Shown here piece after piece: positions 23,285 to 33,800 of a stretch of DNA of 62,000 nt; positions within the stretch are counted from its first letter, which is position 1, and every line of letters starts with the position of its first letter. The notes under the pieces are model-generated. The model did no database searches. It was given only the letters and a program-made list of their open reading frames with translations, and was not told where the DNA came from. Source of the DNA: Cryptomeria japonica (Eukaryota > Streptophyta > Pinopsida > Cupressales > Cupressaceae); contig NC_081412.1 of NCBI RefSeq assembly GCF_030272615.1, forward strand, positions 666,732,352-666,794,351. Direction: 5' to 3'. Made by a program: the position numbers and the translations under genes.

Positions 23285-25192
23285 TTATCCTTTGCTGGGA
23301 AGGTTCAAATGATGCAGTCTGTGGTTCAGGCTCTTCCAATTTATCGATGTATACTCCAAGTGGCCCCTAAGTGGTTTGTGAAGGGATTGGATTCTATGGA
23401 AAGGCAATTCTTATGGACAGGTAACTAGTCCTCCTATAAATTATGTCTTGTCAATTGGGACTTGGTGTGTAGCCTGAAACAGTTGGGTGGGCTTGGCTTA
23501 AGGTAGTCTACTTTATTTGGGGAGGCTTTGGCAGCTAAATTGTACTGGAGGTGGTGTGTTGAATGGGATCACAATTGGGCTAGGATTTTATCTTACAAAT
23601 ATATACAGAGGATCCCGAAGGAGGAAATTCCAAGATATCCGCTTGCGAGAAAAGGCTCAACAATTTGGAGTACTCTCAAGAAAGGGGCTTCTCTTATGAA
23701 GGAAGGACTTTTTTGGATATGTAAGAGGGAGGAAGATGTGATTGTCTAGTTTGAGTCTTGGGATGGGTACCCCCATCATTGATCAGTTTCCTAACCTTGG
23801 GAATTTGTGCCAGAGGTTACTGGAGGCATGGTCTAGGGTGAGTGACTTTAAGGTTGTTTATAGGTGTGGGCAATTGGAGTTGGAGCGGTGAAAGGATCCT
23901 AATGAATGGTCGGTTGTTGGTATGAATGAAGAGTGTGTTGAGCTACATGGAATTTTGATGAGTAGACACTGTAGTTCCCTTAAGGGTAGGGATAGACTTG
24001 CTTGGTTCTCAAATCCTAAGGGTGTCTTTACTATGGCCAGTGGGTACCAAGAGTTGTCATCCCGTAGATTGGAGGGGAGGGAGGTGAACTGGTGGAATTA
24101 TGTGTGGAATAATTTCTCTTGGTCAAAATGTAACTATTTTTCTTGGACTTTAGCTTTGAATAGATGTCTAACATAGGAGAATATTCACAAGCAGGGGTTC
24201 CTTGGGCCTTCCATCTGTGTCTTGTGTGGTAATGGGGAGGAGGATTCCTCCCACCTATTCTTCAGATGCCCTTTCTCACTGCTAATATAACATTACTAGT
24301 GGGGGGGTGGAAGCATCCTTGTGTTCACACAGATTCTTTGGTGGAGTTTTGGAGCAGTTTGGGTAGGCCTCCTATTTTGTCCTCTTTTATCTAGATCGTC
24401 TGGCACATTGGGCCCATTTTCATACTTTGGTAGATCTAGTTAGAGAGGAATAGGAGGATCTTTAGGGAGGTCAGACTGTTAGTTCAACAAGTGTGGAATA
24501 GAATCATTGGAATGATTTGGGAGATGATGGAAGCTAAATGTGAGGTGAATTTTCCTCTCGATAGAGGAGAGGCTGATATTATGAGTAGGTTGGGTTTGCA
24601 GGAGATGTCTCTCATCTCAGCTTGTGTCAGGAGAGGTAGACATGCTATAAAGAAGGTTCAAAGGGTGGGAAAGTGGACTCCCCCTTAGGATGAGTCCATC
24701 AAGATTAACATCGATGGCTCCTATAGGGGTAATCTAGGTCCTACTGGGGTTGGTGGTGTTGGTAGGGATAGTTTGGGGGAGGTGGTTTTCTTGTTTTCGG
24801 TGCATAAAGGGCGGCAGTCTAATAATTTTATGGAGTGATTAGCAATTTTGTATGCCCTGGAGCGTGCTTTTGAGTTGGGGTGGCGGAAGGTTGTCTGTGA
24901 ATTAGATTCGCAAATTATTGTTAACTTGTTGATTGAGCAGAAGATGAGTGGGATTAATTGGCAGCTGGCAGGGATTGTTCACCAAATTCTACAAATTAGT
25001 ACTATGATGGAGAAGGTGTCTTTCATCCACATTCCTCGTGAATAGAATAGAGCAGCTGATTGTTTGGCTAAGTGGGCCTCAGAACATGGTGATGATTGGA
25101 AAGTTGAAGGTTGGGAGCATCTCTCCTCGGATAACTATTAGGACATGCATAAGATCTTTGCTGAGGATATGGTTAGTTATGAAGCTGGTTGA
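23285..25192 (+). pseudogene. LINE ORF2, C-terminal part with zf-RVT and RNase H
   Basis: The frame resumes with the post-RT block LSFAGKVQMMQSVVQALPIY and KWFVKGLDSMERQFLWTG. Further on a zinc-binding RVT region (WTLALNRCLT near 24147, then a C..C..H..C text ending FRCPF near 24270) is followed by an RNase H of the RVT_3 type: INIDGSYRG near 24707, a LYALERAFELGW helix near 24848, VCELDSQ near 24895 and NRAADCLAKWA near 25045. Stops and shifts are frequent (for example near 23427, 23747, 24174 and 25043). The last stop is 25190-25192. This domain order is typical of plant L1 elements with a C-terminal RNase H. Confidence 0.88.
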
Positions 25193-25305
25193 TCTTTGGT
25201 TGGGCTTGTGGTTCATTTCTAGGGCTTGGAGGCTCTGGTTTTCTTTTTTAATTTTTGATTTTGATTATCAATAAAGTTTTTACCCCTTTATTTATATATA
25301 TAAAA
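23285..25305 (+). mobile_element. L1-type LINE, 3' part
   Basis: Continues ORF2 after the insertion and ends with a short 3' UTR, an AATAAA signal near 25271, GTTTTTACCCC, T/A-rich text and a short A-run ending near 25305. No convincing target duplication pairs this end with the 12.26 kb start. Confidence 0.88.
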
Positions 25306-25807
25306 AAAGCCCGTCCAGTAGATTTCTTTTAATCGCTTGTATAAAATTATTTATTTTGCTATGCTAAAATTTCATTTCACCCAACTTGTATTATTCGCCC
25401 AGATTTAGTTTGTTGGCCTGCAATATTTTAATTCGCCTATTGTTTCTATCACTCAGTTCTGTAATTATTTGCCCTCCACTTATTTTTTTTAATAGTGCCA
25501 AATAGTTTTTATTTGCCCCGTTTTAATTTTTTTATCGACCTACAAATATTTATTTGTCAGTTTTGTTTAGTTTTTGCAGCAGATCATATTTGTCCATTGG
25601 GTTGAATGTTATGATGAAATTGTCCATTGGTTAATGTGTTGATGTAATCAAGAGATTTATTTTTATAATTTTTTATTTTTTTGGAAATTACCCTTTAGAT
25701 ATTATTTATTATTTATATAATATATATAAATATATATATGTACATACATACATACATACATACATACATACATACATACATACATACATACATAGATACA
25801 TATATAC
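25306..25807. other. AT-rich spacer with recurring TTCGCCC/TTTGCCC words
   Basis: No coding signal. Words like TTCGCCCAGATTTAGTTTG, GGCCTGCAATATTTTAATT and ATTTGCCC recur at about 40-60 bp intervals and echo the text at about 12150, left of the LINE. It ends in a microsatellite. Confidence 0.55.
25741..25795 (+). repeat. (TACA)n microsatellite
   Basis: About 13 uninterrupted TACA copies, then imperfect TAGATACATATATA. Confidence 0.95.
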
Positions 25808-27400
25808 TGATGCTCTGCAAAAAAGATTAGAAAATTTGTTTGATGGCAACACACACAAGAGCACAAGAAACAAACGTTAGTGTTAGCAACAAAAGATTAT
25901 CCTAAACAGGCATATCAAGAGAGATTTTAAGCATGAAATAGAAAACATATAAACAGAGAATAAAATAGCTAATCAAGATGCTCATAGTTGCTCCTCCCTT
26001 GTTCCTCTCCTCTCCAAGTTCCACATGAGTGTAGCTCTCAGCTTTTAGCACTAGCCATGGATGCCATATGGAGATTCAAAATGGTTGAAAATGATAAATA
26101 AATGCTATGCAAGTGTAGATAGTGATGCTATGAAAAAGCTCTATGCTAATACCAGTATAACAACAATACTCTAATGCTTCCTCCTTTGCTTGAGGAGAAG
26201 GGTTCTATTTATAGAAGAAATAGGGAAATGAAGGATTAAGATTGAGCAATCTTAACAAGGGTTAGGATTGAAAGATATTCAATCCATGTGAGACTTTCAA
26301 CCCAATCCCCTGTTGACAAGTGTCACCATGAGGAGGCTTGAGAGGAGAGCTAAGGAGCTTTAAATGCTTGAGGGGACATGATGGCTACCCTAGTCAAAGA
26401 AATAAATGCTTTGAAGAGACCCATGAGTCAAAAGGTTGGTTAAGTTAGAGGAAAGTCTCTAACCAAAGGTAAAAGGTGAGTTAACCATAAATGGTTATGT
26501 AAGAGCCTTTAATGGTTTGGAAGACTTTAGAGGTTAACCATTTGAAGACTTAAAGCCTTAAATGCCTTTCAAAGACTTTGAGGGCTTTGAGAAGTGACTC
26601 CAAGTTGCTTAGGAATGTGACAATATTTAGGGGATGGATTAGGCTAATTAGGAAGGGGTTAGAAGAATCTAGAAGGGGGTTAGGATTGCAAGTGGGTTTT
26701 GTAGGAGAATGCAGGTGGGAGGAATTTTGGAATTTTCAATTAAAATAAAATCTTTTATTTCAATTAAATGGTGTAATTTGCATTTGGATAGATATTTAAA
26801 TAAATATTAATTTATTTAAATGTGAATGTGAATTTTGGATTTAAATAAATCTTAATTTATTTACATGAGAAAAAGGAAGATAAAGCATTTAAATGCTTGA
26901 AGACTTTGAGGGAAACCATTAAAGGCTTAAGAAGACTCTAGAAATAAGCCATTAAGTTTGAAGACTTTAAGGGAAACCATTAAAGGTTTCAAGTGGGTGA
27001 GGATAAATAGGATTTTAAATAAATAATTTATTTAAATTAGTTGTGCAACTTGCATTTGTAGGAAAATGCAAGTGGGTGGAGGATAAAGGTGAATTAAATA
27101 AATTTTAATTTATTTAAATGTGAGAGGTAGGATTTTGGGGGTATTTAAATAAATATTAATTTATTTAAATGTGAGAGAAGATTTAATTAAATAAATATGA
27201 TTTATTTATTTAATTAATGGTCTGAATTTGGTTAAGTGAATTAAATCAAATAAATTGAATAATTTATTTAATTAATAAGAGAAGAGGGTTAAGATGAATT
27301 AATTAAATATATTAATTTAATTAATTATTGATTGATGGTTAAATAATCAAATAAATACTAAATATTCATTTAAATAAGTGGACAAATTTATGTGACTACA
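25808..27400 (-). repeat. LTR E, minus orientation, Tat-like
   Basis: Read on the minus strand it starts TGTAGTCACATAAATTTG, comparable to the LTR A start TGTAGACGTATAAAAATG, and carries the same AT-rich TTAATTAAAT text, the AGAATCTTCTAA-like segment and a TATAAATAG box. The far end (GAGCATCA, near 25808) is tentative. No primer site or polypurine tract adjoins, so it is a solo or truncated LTR. A microsatellite abuts each side. Confidence 0.6.
26205..26213 (-). promoter_or_regulatory. TATA box of LTR E
   Basis: TATAAATAG on the minus strand, in the same context as the TATA box of LTR A (CTATAAATAGA followed by CCCT). Confidence 0.6.
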
Positions 27401-27416
27401 CACACACACACACACA
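27398..27416 (+). repeat. (CA)n run between two LTR starts
   Basis: A short CA repeat separates the outward ends of LTR E (TGACTACA) and LTR D (TGTAGACACC), two LTRs in opposite orientation only 18 bp apart. Confidence 0.85.
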
Positions 27417-27418
27417 TA

Positions 27419-28752
27419 TGTAGACACCTAAAAATGTGTGATTGATAATGTACTAATTATTCCTCTAACTGATTAAATAATTCTTTAATTATTTAATTAA
27501 GTTAATTAATCTTATTCTTCTAATTTTGTATTTCCTCATAATCTTACTAATTATTTTAATTTCAATTCTATCATTGTTTAATAATTTAAACCATTTTCTA
27601 ATATTAATTAAATATTAATTATTTAATTAATTGTGATTATTAATCCTTCAATTTAAATCATATTTATTATTTAAATAGATTCATTTTCAATTTCTATCTC
27701 TATTCAATAAATCATTAACTCTCTTCTAAATATTAATTAAATATTTATTATTTAATTAATTGTGATGTTATTCCTTTATTTTGAATAATCTTTGTTATTT
27801 AATTAAATTCAATTTCTAAATAATTAAATAGTTTCTTTAAATTATTTAATTAACTAATTATTTCCTCTAATTCAAATTTCAAATCCCCAAATTCTAATTT
27901 TGTTTAATTTCTTTTAATTCAAATTCAAATTTGAATTCTTACAATTTCTCCTAATTTCAAATACATGTGCATGATTTCAAAAATCAAATTGAAAATCAAA
28001 GTCAAGTTCTAAATATATTCAGATAACAAATTGAATTTGAAATAAATTCAATATTTGAATTAAATATCATGCAAAGATTAAATTGAAAATCAAATTCAAA
28101 GTGCAAGCACATGCTAAATTAATTAATTCAGTTAATTAATTAAGTCGATTATCTTTCCAATTCCTATTTCTATCTTCCACTTTGCTTTTTCCCAAAAAGC
28201 TTTCAATCAGCTAACTATTCCATTTTAGTTGATCTTTTCAAATAATTGATTAATTACATATTTTCTTAAATTTCCTCCAATCATTCTTTTTGTATCTTCT
28301 AGTTTTTTTTTTTTTAAATAAAGCTTTCAATTAGTTAACTGTCTCCTTCTCTTTATTTCCTCCGATCATTCTTTTTCATCTTTTTTCTCAATTAGTTAAT
28401 TCATTTTATCTATTCAATCTATTCTGTTTCACCTCCAAATCAACAATTCAACTATCAATTAGCATGTGAGCTCACCTGAGTTCCACCTCTTAATCAATAT
28501 GTTCCATCTTTCATTCAATTCTCTCCAATAATCTATAAATTGATCATTCAATCTCCATTTTAATCAATCTCTCTGAATCACAAACTTTGAATCTTTGTGT
28601 CACTTGCATGTTGCCAACGTGATATCTGAGAGCCACCATACCACAAAGAGGATAAGAGAAATGGAAGCCATATGCAGTCTTGGAATAGGGGGAATTGATT
28701 GATATATCTTATATTCATGTTTCTTGTTTATTTTGCATTATTCCATTGTTTC
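27419..28752 (+). repeat. LTR D, truncated by element C
   Basis: Starts TGTAGACACCTAAAAATG. Its text follows that of LTR B on the minus strand (GTACTAATTATTC near the start; CCATACCAC..GAAGCC near the end; TATAAATT at 28534-28541). It stops at 28752, where LTR C begins with the same first 18 bases. The missing last part of D was not found, so C inserted into it or recombined with it. Confidence 0.75.
28534..28541 (+). promoter_or_regulatory. TATA box of LTR D
   Basis: ATCTATAAATTGA context, shared with LTR C at 29902 and, inverted, with LTR B at 34904. Confidence 0.55.
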
Positions 28753-29039
28753 TGTAGACACCTAAAAATGGTCAACGCTTGCAGAGTCATACTTTAACAT
28801 TTGCGCATTGCCTCATTTTAGGTTTTTGCGTCGCATTAACATTTCTCCTATGATTCGTGTTTGGTCTTTATCATTTGCGAACATCGAGTCATTCTTCTAC
28901 ATTCTTCATTCATCTCGCTCTCAAATTTGGTCTTGTCGACAACACTATCCAATCATGATTTTGATCGATTTTATCTTGTCGCATCAATATGCGTGCTAAT
29001 TTGTCATCATTTTGGACATCGTCAATCCTAATTAGGGTT

Positions 29040-29345
29040 TTGTCCTCTTATCAATCTTGTCGATTTGCGATCAATTTGTCATTGATCGTTGTCCTCTTAT
29101 CAATCTTATCAATCTTGTCGATTTGTCATCAATCTTTATCATTTTCAATCTTGTCGTTTTGCGATCGATTTGTCATCGGTCGTTGTCATGTTCGATCTTG
29201 TCATTTTGCGATCGATTTGTCATTGATCGTGGTCATTTTTCAATCTTGTCGATCTTGTCATTTTGCGATCGATTTGTCATCGATCGTTGTCTGTCTCAAT
29301 TATGTCAATTTGGATCAATTTGTCATTGTTCCTCGTCAATTGGCG
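29040..29345 (+). repeat. Quasi-periodic TTGTCRAT / GCGATCGATTTGTCAT array in LTR C
   Basis: GCGATCRATTTGTCAT occurs at 29067, 29161, 29208 and 29265, with many shorter TTGTCGAT and TTATCAAT words between them at roughly 10-bp steps. AT-flanked, and rich in CG compared with the rest of the LTR. Confidence 0.7.
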
Positions 29346-29901
29346 TATTTATTAAGCAAATCATTTAATCAAAATCATGATCGACATCAATTATCTTCAA
29401 TCAAGACCTAATTGTCATTCTCATTTCTAATTCATCTTCTAGGGTTTTGTGATTTAATCATTTAACCTTGTGTGTCATTTCTTTCTCTAGGATTAAATAA
29501 TTTATTTATTTATCCTAGGTCTTCTTATCACAATTAAATGTTCATTTAATTGGCTAATTATTCCTCTTTGTGAATTAATTAATAAATGACAAATTATTAA
29601 TTAATTTACCTAATTTCTAATTTTCTTCAATTTCTTAATTCCTCCTATTTTCTAATTTTTCTAATTTCTTAATTCTTAATTTCAAATTCCTCCTATTTCT
29701 CTCCTAAATTCATGGGAATGACATAGAAATTTGTCATAATTTGTCATAAAGTGTCATAAATTCTTGACATAGATTTTGTCATAAATTGTCATAAACCCTT
29801 GCATAGCAATTTGTCATAAACATGTCATAATTTTGCTATTCTTGATTTGAATTTCCATTCGAATCACTATCATGCTAATCTTGTCATTTCTCCAATTTAT
29901 C

Positions 29902-29909
29902 TATAAATT
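29902..29909 (+). promoter_or_regulatory. TATA box of LTR C
   Basis: TATAAATT within ATCTATAAATTGGAT, about 430 bp before the LTR end. Confidence 0.55.
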
Positions 29910-30338
29910 GGATGATCTTCATCAATCAAGGCTAATAATTGATAATCAGACTATCGAATTTATGCTTCTAGTACTTTTGATCAACAATCAATGTCAATCT
30001 TGCTTTCAATTGTGTATGTGCACTTGTAGGTGAGATCCACAACCAAACCATTTGAAGAGGAAAGAAGAACAATGGAGCCGCATGAAGGGAACATTTGGTT
30101 TGCATAATCTTTTTACATGTTTTGTCTTTATGTCTCTATTGAGTGTGCTTAGGATAGATTGTTGCAATGAATGCTTTTGTGATTTGAGCTAATGATTAGT
30201 ATGTTTTTATATGTTTGTGATGATTTCCTATTTCCTATGCTATAGTTTCTTTATTTGAATTCCAATTAGGATAGAGATTCGTGATTTCCCTTTATTCCTG
30301 TTTGATTTACATTTTATGAATTTTAGCATACGACATTT

Positions 30339-30356
30339 TGGTGAACCCGACGTGAA
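30339..30356 (+). other. Primer-binding site of element C
   Basis: TGGTGAACCCGACGTGAA begins three bases after the LTR end, where a tRNA primer site is expected. I do not assign the tRNA. Confidence 0.65.
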
Positions 30357-30440
30357 CTAACAAAAATTTAATCTTATTTTTTTATGTGATTTTGCAGATC
30401 GTACAATTTTTTTTTTTTTTTTTTGCAGGTTTGTACGGAT

Positions 30441-30606
30441 TGCAGAACAAATTCTGAATTGCGCAATTGTGTTTACATCATCGTGCAATCGCATAGACAG
30501 GTTCATGCAATCAATCACATAGGGTCACGCATTTGTGTGGACCCCATCACACAAAAGTCTTTACGTTGTCACACATTCGCTCATATACTATCATGCATTC
30601 GTCGGG
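30441..30606 (+). repeat. 22-bp periodic array 1 in the C leader
   Basis: The core tetramer GCAA, GCAT, ACAA or ACAT falls at 30463, 30485, 30507, 30529, 30551, 30573 and 30595, an exact 22-bp step over six intervals, with TGCAG at 30441. The consensus is about (A/G)(T/C)(G/A)CAATCG or CACATTCGCTCAT. The bases between cores vary freely. Confidence 0.85.
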
Positions 30607-30653
30607 GTTATTTTTGTGTCTATTTATTTGCTCTTTCTTATTTTTGATTAAAT

Positions 30654-32990
30654 AAAAATAGGTTTTAAGGGACCCGAAACTCAGTTACATATGAAAGATA
30701 TTCAGGAAAGAAGCAAAACACTACAGTGGCAAAAAACTAGCAAAAAGACCAGCAACATAGGAAAGGACAGCAAGAGGCCAGTAAGAAATTGGCCCCAAGC
30801 CCAACATAAACATAAAATTAGAAATTCTTCATGGTTTCTTTTGCATCCTGCACCAAAAGCATCATTGCCTTGGCCGCTTCCCTCAAGTCAGTATTTTCCT
30901 GAGCAATTTGGCTTTTTTTCATCTTCATATCCTTCTCCGCCATAGTCTGCCTGGTTCTGCGCCTAGGGGTTTGGTGGCTTAGGCTGGAAGGAGGAGCATC
31001 TTCAATAACTACCAGGTTCTTCTCCTATTTTTTCTTTTCCAGATGATTCACCAGCACGTTCATGTTCTGGGAGGAGACTTTTAGAACCTGGAGGCTATGG
31101 TCCATAAGGCTTTTCAAGGCTTTCTCATTTCTAGCCATCCGGGCATTGACATTGTCCTTATCCTCCTCCACCTATTCCTTCAGTATTTTGATGACATCCT
31201 CCAGATGTTTCAGGTCGCCTTTTATCAAGTCTTTCTCCAGCCAGTCTTCCATTTCCATTTCTTCCTCCGCTTCACTATTCTCCGTCTCCTCGTGTTGCTT
31301 CCCAAAGTCGGACATGTTGATCAGCTTGTTGATCTTAACTTCCAGCTCCCTTTGTTTACTCTGCATGCTGGTAATGTTTTCCACCACCCACTTCTAAAAA
31401 TTGAAGAATTCAAGGGTGCAATTGCGGGCAGTATCCAGAATGGTGTCCGCAGAATCCTTTCTCTGTTCTGTCTCCTCTGCATCAGGGTTTTCACCTTCCT
31501 TAGGCTTCAGATCCTCTTTCTCAATTTCTAAGCCTTCAGGGTTAGGCTGACGATTCTTATAATTGCCCCCTTCCTCTCCTTCCCCGTAATTCTTCTCCTT
31601 GTTAATCTCCATTTCAGAAATGTTTTCCTTATTCTTTCCCTCTTCTTCCTCACAAAGCATATCCTTTTCTTCCTGCACAATTTCAACCTTCCTTTTTTTA
31701 TGGGTAGGGGTGCTGGTCTCCCTAGTCAAATCAGAGTCTATGCATTTCTCAGAAATCTGAGTATTGATGATTAAAGGGTCATCCTTGGTAGCCCTAGTCT
31801 TATCCTTCATATATTCATAAATCAGCAGAATGAGTCCCTGGTGCGCTAGAGGGTAGGAGCTGGGTTTTTTAATATGGTCGGCCAGGCTCTTGTTTAGAGA
31901 AGAGGCTAAATAGAAGGGCAAAGATATTTTATCCCCATGGCGGAAGTGGTTCAAGATGGCGAAATGATAATTGTAAATTTTTGTAAACCTGCCATCCACA
32001 GTTAAATATTCCATTAAAGCCCTAAGAAGTTTTTGCCAGAAAGGTTTTACCTGTTGGGGGGTGAAGTATGATATCAATGGCTTGTTCCCATAACCTAAGT
32101 TTGGAGTTTATATCAATAGTACTTGGGAGATCCATATTCTGTGATATGTTGATGTAGATGCGTGCATACACCAATCTCTTGCGAGCTGCAGTGATTGGGT
32201 CTATCTCAATAAGCTCCCCAAAGGAATTAGCAATTCCTAAGAAAACATCCTCCACCCAGTATTCCAATGGTAGTCTAGGCAATCTAACCCACACCGGAGT
32301 AGATTCAAAAAAGGAGTCATTTAGTTCCATGTTAGGGGTCCATTTTGTAACAGAAAGAGATGATTTACCAAACATCCACGGGCCTCCCCTTAGAACTGCT
32401 TCCAAATCTTCCACGCATGAAAAGGAGAACACAAAAAAACCCCGTGGCAGGGCTGAAACTTCAGCTTGTCCTTTCATTCTCCATTTTCTTTTAACAAAGG
32501 ATCTAACATCCTCAATATTAGGTCGGGGTCCAACAAATTTCCCCACCAGAGAAAGAGTCATTAAAGAAATGCTATGGTCAATAACCAAATCAGGAATCTC
32601 AATCGCAAGTTTACCTATTCTATTGTCTGATATATCCTTCACAAAGGGGAGAGAAGATTTACCAGTCGGTTTACCAGATGCATGTCTAGCAAAGAGACTA
32701 TTCCATGGTTTAGGTATTCGCCCCTCCTTGGTATTTTCTGTATCAATTTGCACCGCCTTGGGGCATGAATCTTGCATATTTTTTAATTTTTCAGGATCGA
32801 GAGGAGGGTCCCATGTTCGTGGGTCCCCATCCTGTCTTCCATCCTCATCATCAGATGTTTGTCCTCAAGCTGCAGTGGATTCAGACCCAGAGGAACCAAC
32901 ATTGTTGTTCCCTCCATTTCTCAAATTCAAATTTCCCTCTGCAATCGCTGTTCCCTCCTTTTTTCCATCAAGAGTATGTTATGCATGTTA
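30654..32990 (-). mobile_element. ORF1-only LINE derivative inserted in the C leader
   Basis: On the minus strand a DUF4283-type ORF1 is followed by a coiled-coil tail and a 3' UTR ending CCCTTAAAACCTATTTTTA. No ORF2 is present, so it would be non-autonomous. The flanks TTATTTTTGATTAAAT (left) and TTATTTTGTTAAATT (right) could be a diverged target duplication, but the match is imperfect. The right limit is approximate. Confidence 0.65.
30818..32777 (-). pseudogene. LINE ORF1 protein (DUF4283) with coiled-coil tail
   Basis: The first open piece (32777 to 32022) has the DUF4283 core: VDHSISLMTLSLVGKF-like text, RGFFVFSFSCVEDLEAVLRGG, PWMFGKSSLSV, then PVWVRLPRLPLEYWVEDVFLGIANSFG, which is characteristic. 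A frameshift at about 32022-32077 leads into a lysine/glutamate-rich second piece ending at a TAG at 31394. The same frame continues through that stop into EVKINKLINMSDFGK and KHLEDVIKIL, a likely coiled coil, and ends at a TAA at 30818. A nucleic-acid chaperone role is expected from the family. The zinc knuckle expected after the core is not visible. Confidence 0.78.
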
Positions 32991-33350
32991 TTTTGTTAAA
33001 TTATGTATGAAATTAGGTAAATATAAATATGGTTTACATTTATTGCATGCTTAAATATGACATTTTATGGCACATAAGGTACAATTCATAATTTCAGGTG
33101 TAAGGAGGACAAAGGAACAAAGAAGACAAGCCAGACGCTATCAACAAATCCTAAAGGTAAAAAAGAAGACATGAGATCTAGAAGATCAACCAGCCATCGA
33201 CAGATACAACAACCTAGTTCTCTCATATAGAGTGAAATATGATTTGCTTAACATAGAATGGATGATGAGAGATCTTGCTATGGCATCACAATCTGTTTTG
33301 CAGGTTCCAGATCAAAATTAGCTTTTTTTTTGTTTGGTCTGTCTGTGTAT

Positions 33351-33473
33351 CACACAATCGCTCTGTTAGGATCACGCAATCGCTCTGTCATAATTATGCA
33401 ATTGACCTATCAGAATTATGCAATCGATCATACACAAACATGCAATCGATCAGGTATCATTACACATTCATTT
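33351..33473 (+). repeat. 22-bp periodic array 2 in the C leader
   Basis: Core tetramers GCAA, ACAA or ACAT lie at 33354, 33376, 33398, 33420, 33442 and 33464, an exact 22-bp step. Typical unit text is CACGCAATCGCTCTG or TATGCAATCGATC. Same core as array 1, on the other side of the LINE derivative. Confidence 0.88.
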
Positions 33474-33595
33474 TTTCATAGTTTAGTTTTCTGTTTTATG
33501 TGGGTTTTATTGGGTTACTGATTATCTATTTGTAGCATGTGGCGAATTTACAAAGAGGATCAGATTATTGCTGAATCATAAATACTCATGCTCTC

Positions 33596-33800
33596 ACACT
33601 TAATTTTTGGGCTTAAAATAAACAATGGTCAAAATGGACATGCAAGTTATCACACTTTAGTTTTGGGCTTAAAATAAACAATGGTTAAAATTGACATGCA
33701 TGCATTCACATTTCAGTTTGGTGTTTTAAAATCGACATGCACATGCTTATCTCACACCTAAATTTGGGTTTTAAAATGAACATGAATTAGCTTGCTCAAT
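33596..33800 (+). repeat. 56-bp tandem repeat, about 2 full and 2 partial copies
   Basis: Each unit contains GGGCTTAAAATAAACAATGG and a GACATGCA word. The third and fourth copies are shorter and diverged. Confidence 0.8.

Larger units (their letters stand above)
28753..30335 (+). repeat. 5' LTR of element C
   Basis: 1,583 bp from TGTAGACACCTAAAAATG to CATACGACA, followed by a primer site. It shares the first 18 bases with LTRs D and B and the closing GATTTCCCTTT..ATGAATTTT..GCAT text with B, but holds its own internal array of TTGCGATCGATTTGTCAT words. TATAAATT is at 29902-29909. Confidence 0.8.

Noticed and set aside
12262-25305. Target-site duplication for the LINE
   Set aside because: No matching words of convincing length were found at the two ends; the ends are not sharply defined.
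32158-33054. 298-codon plus-strand frame
   Set aside because: Shadow of the minus-strand DUF4283 ORF1, which has clear family motifs.
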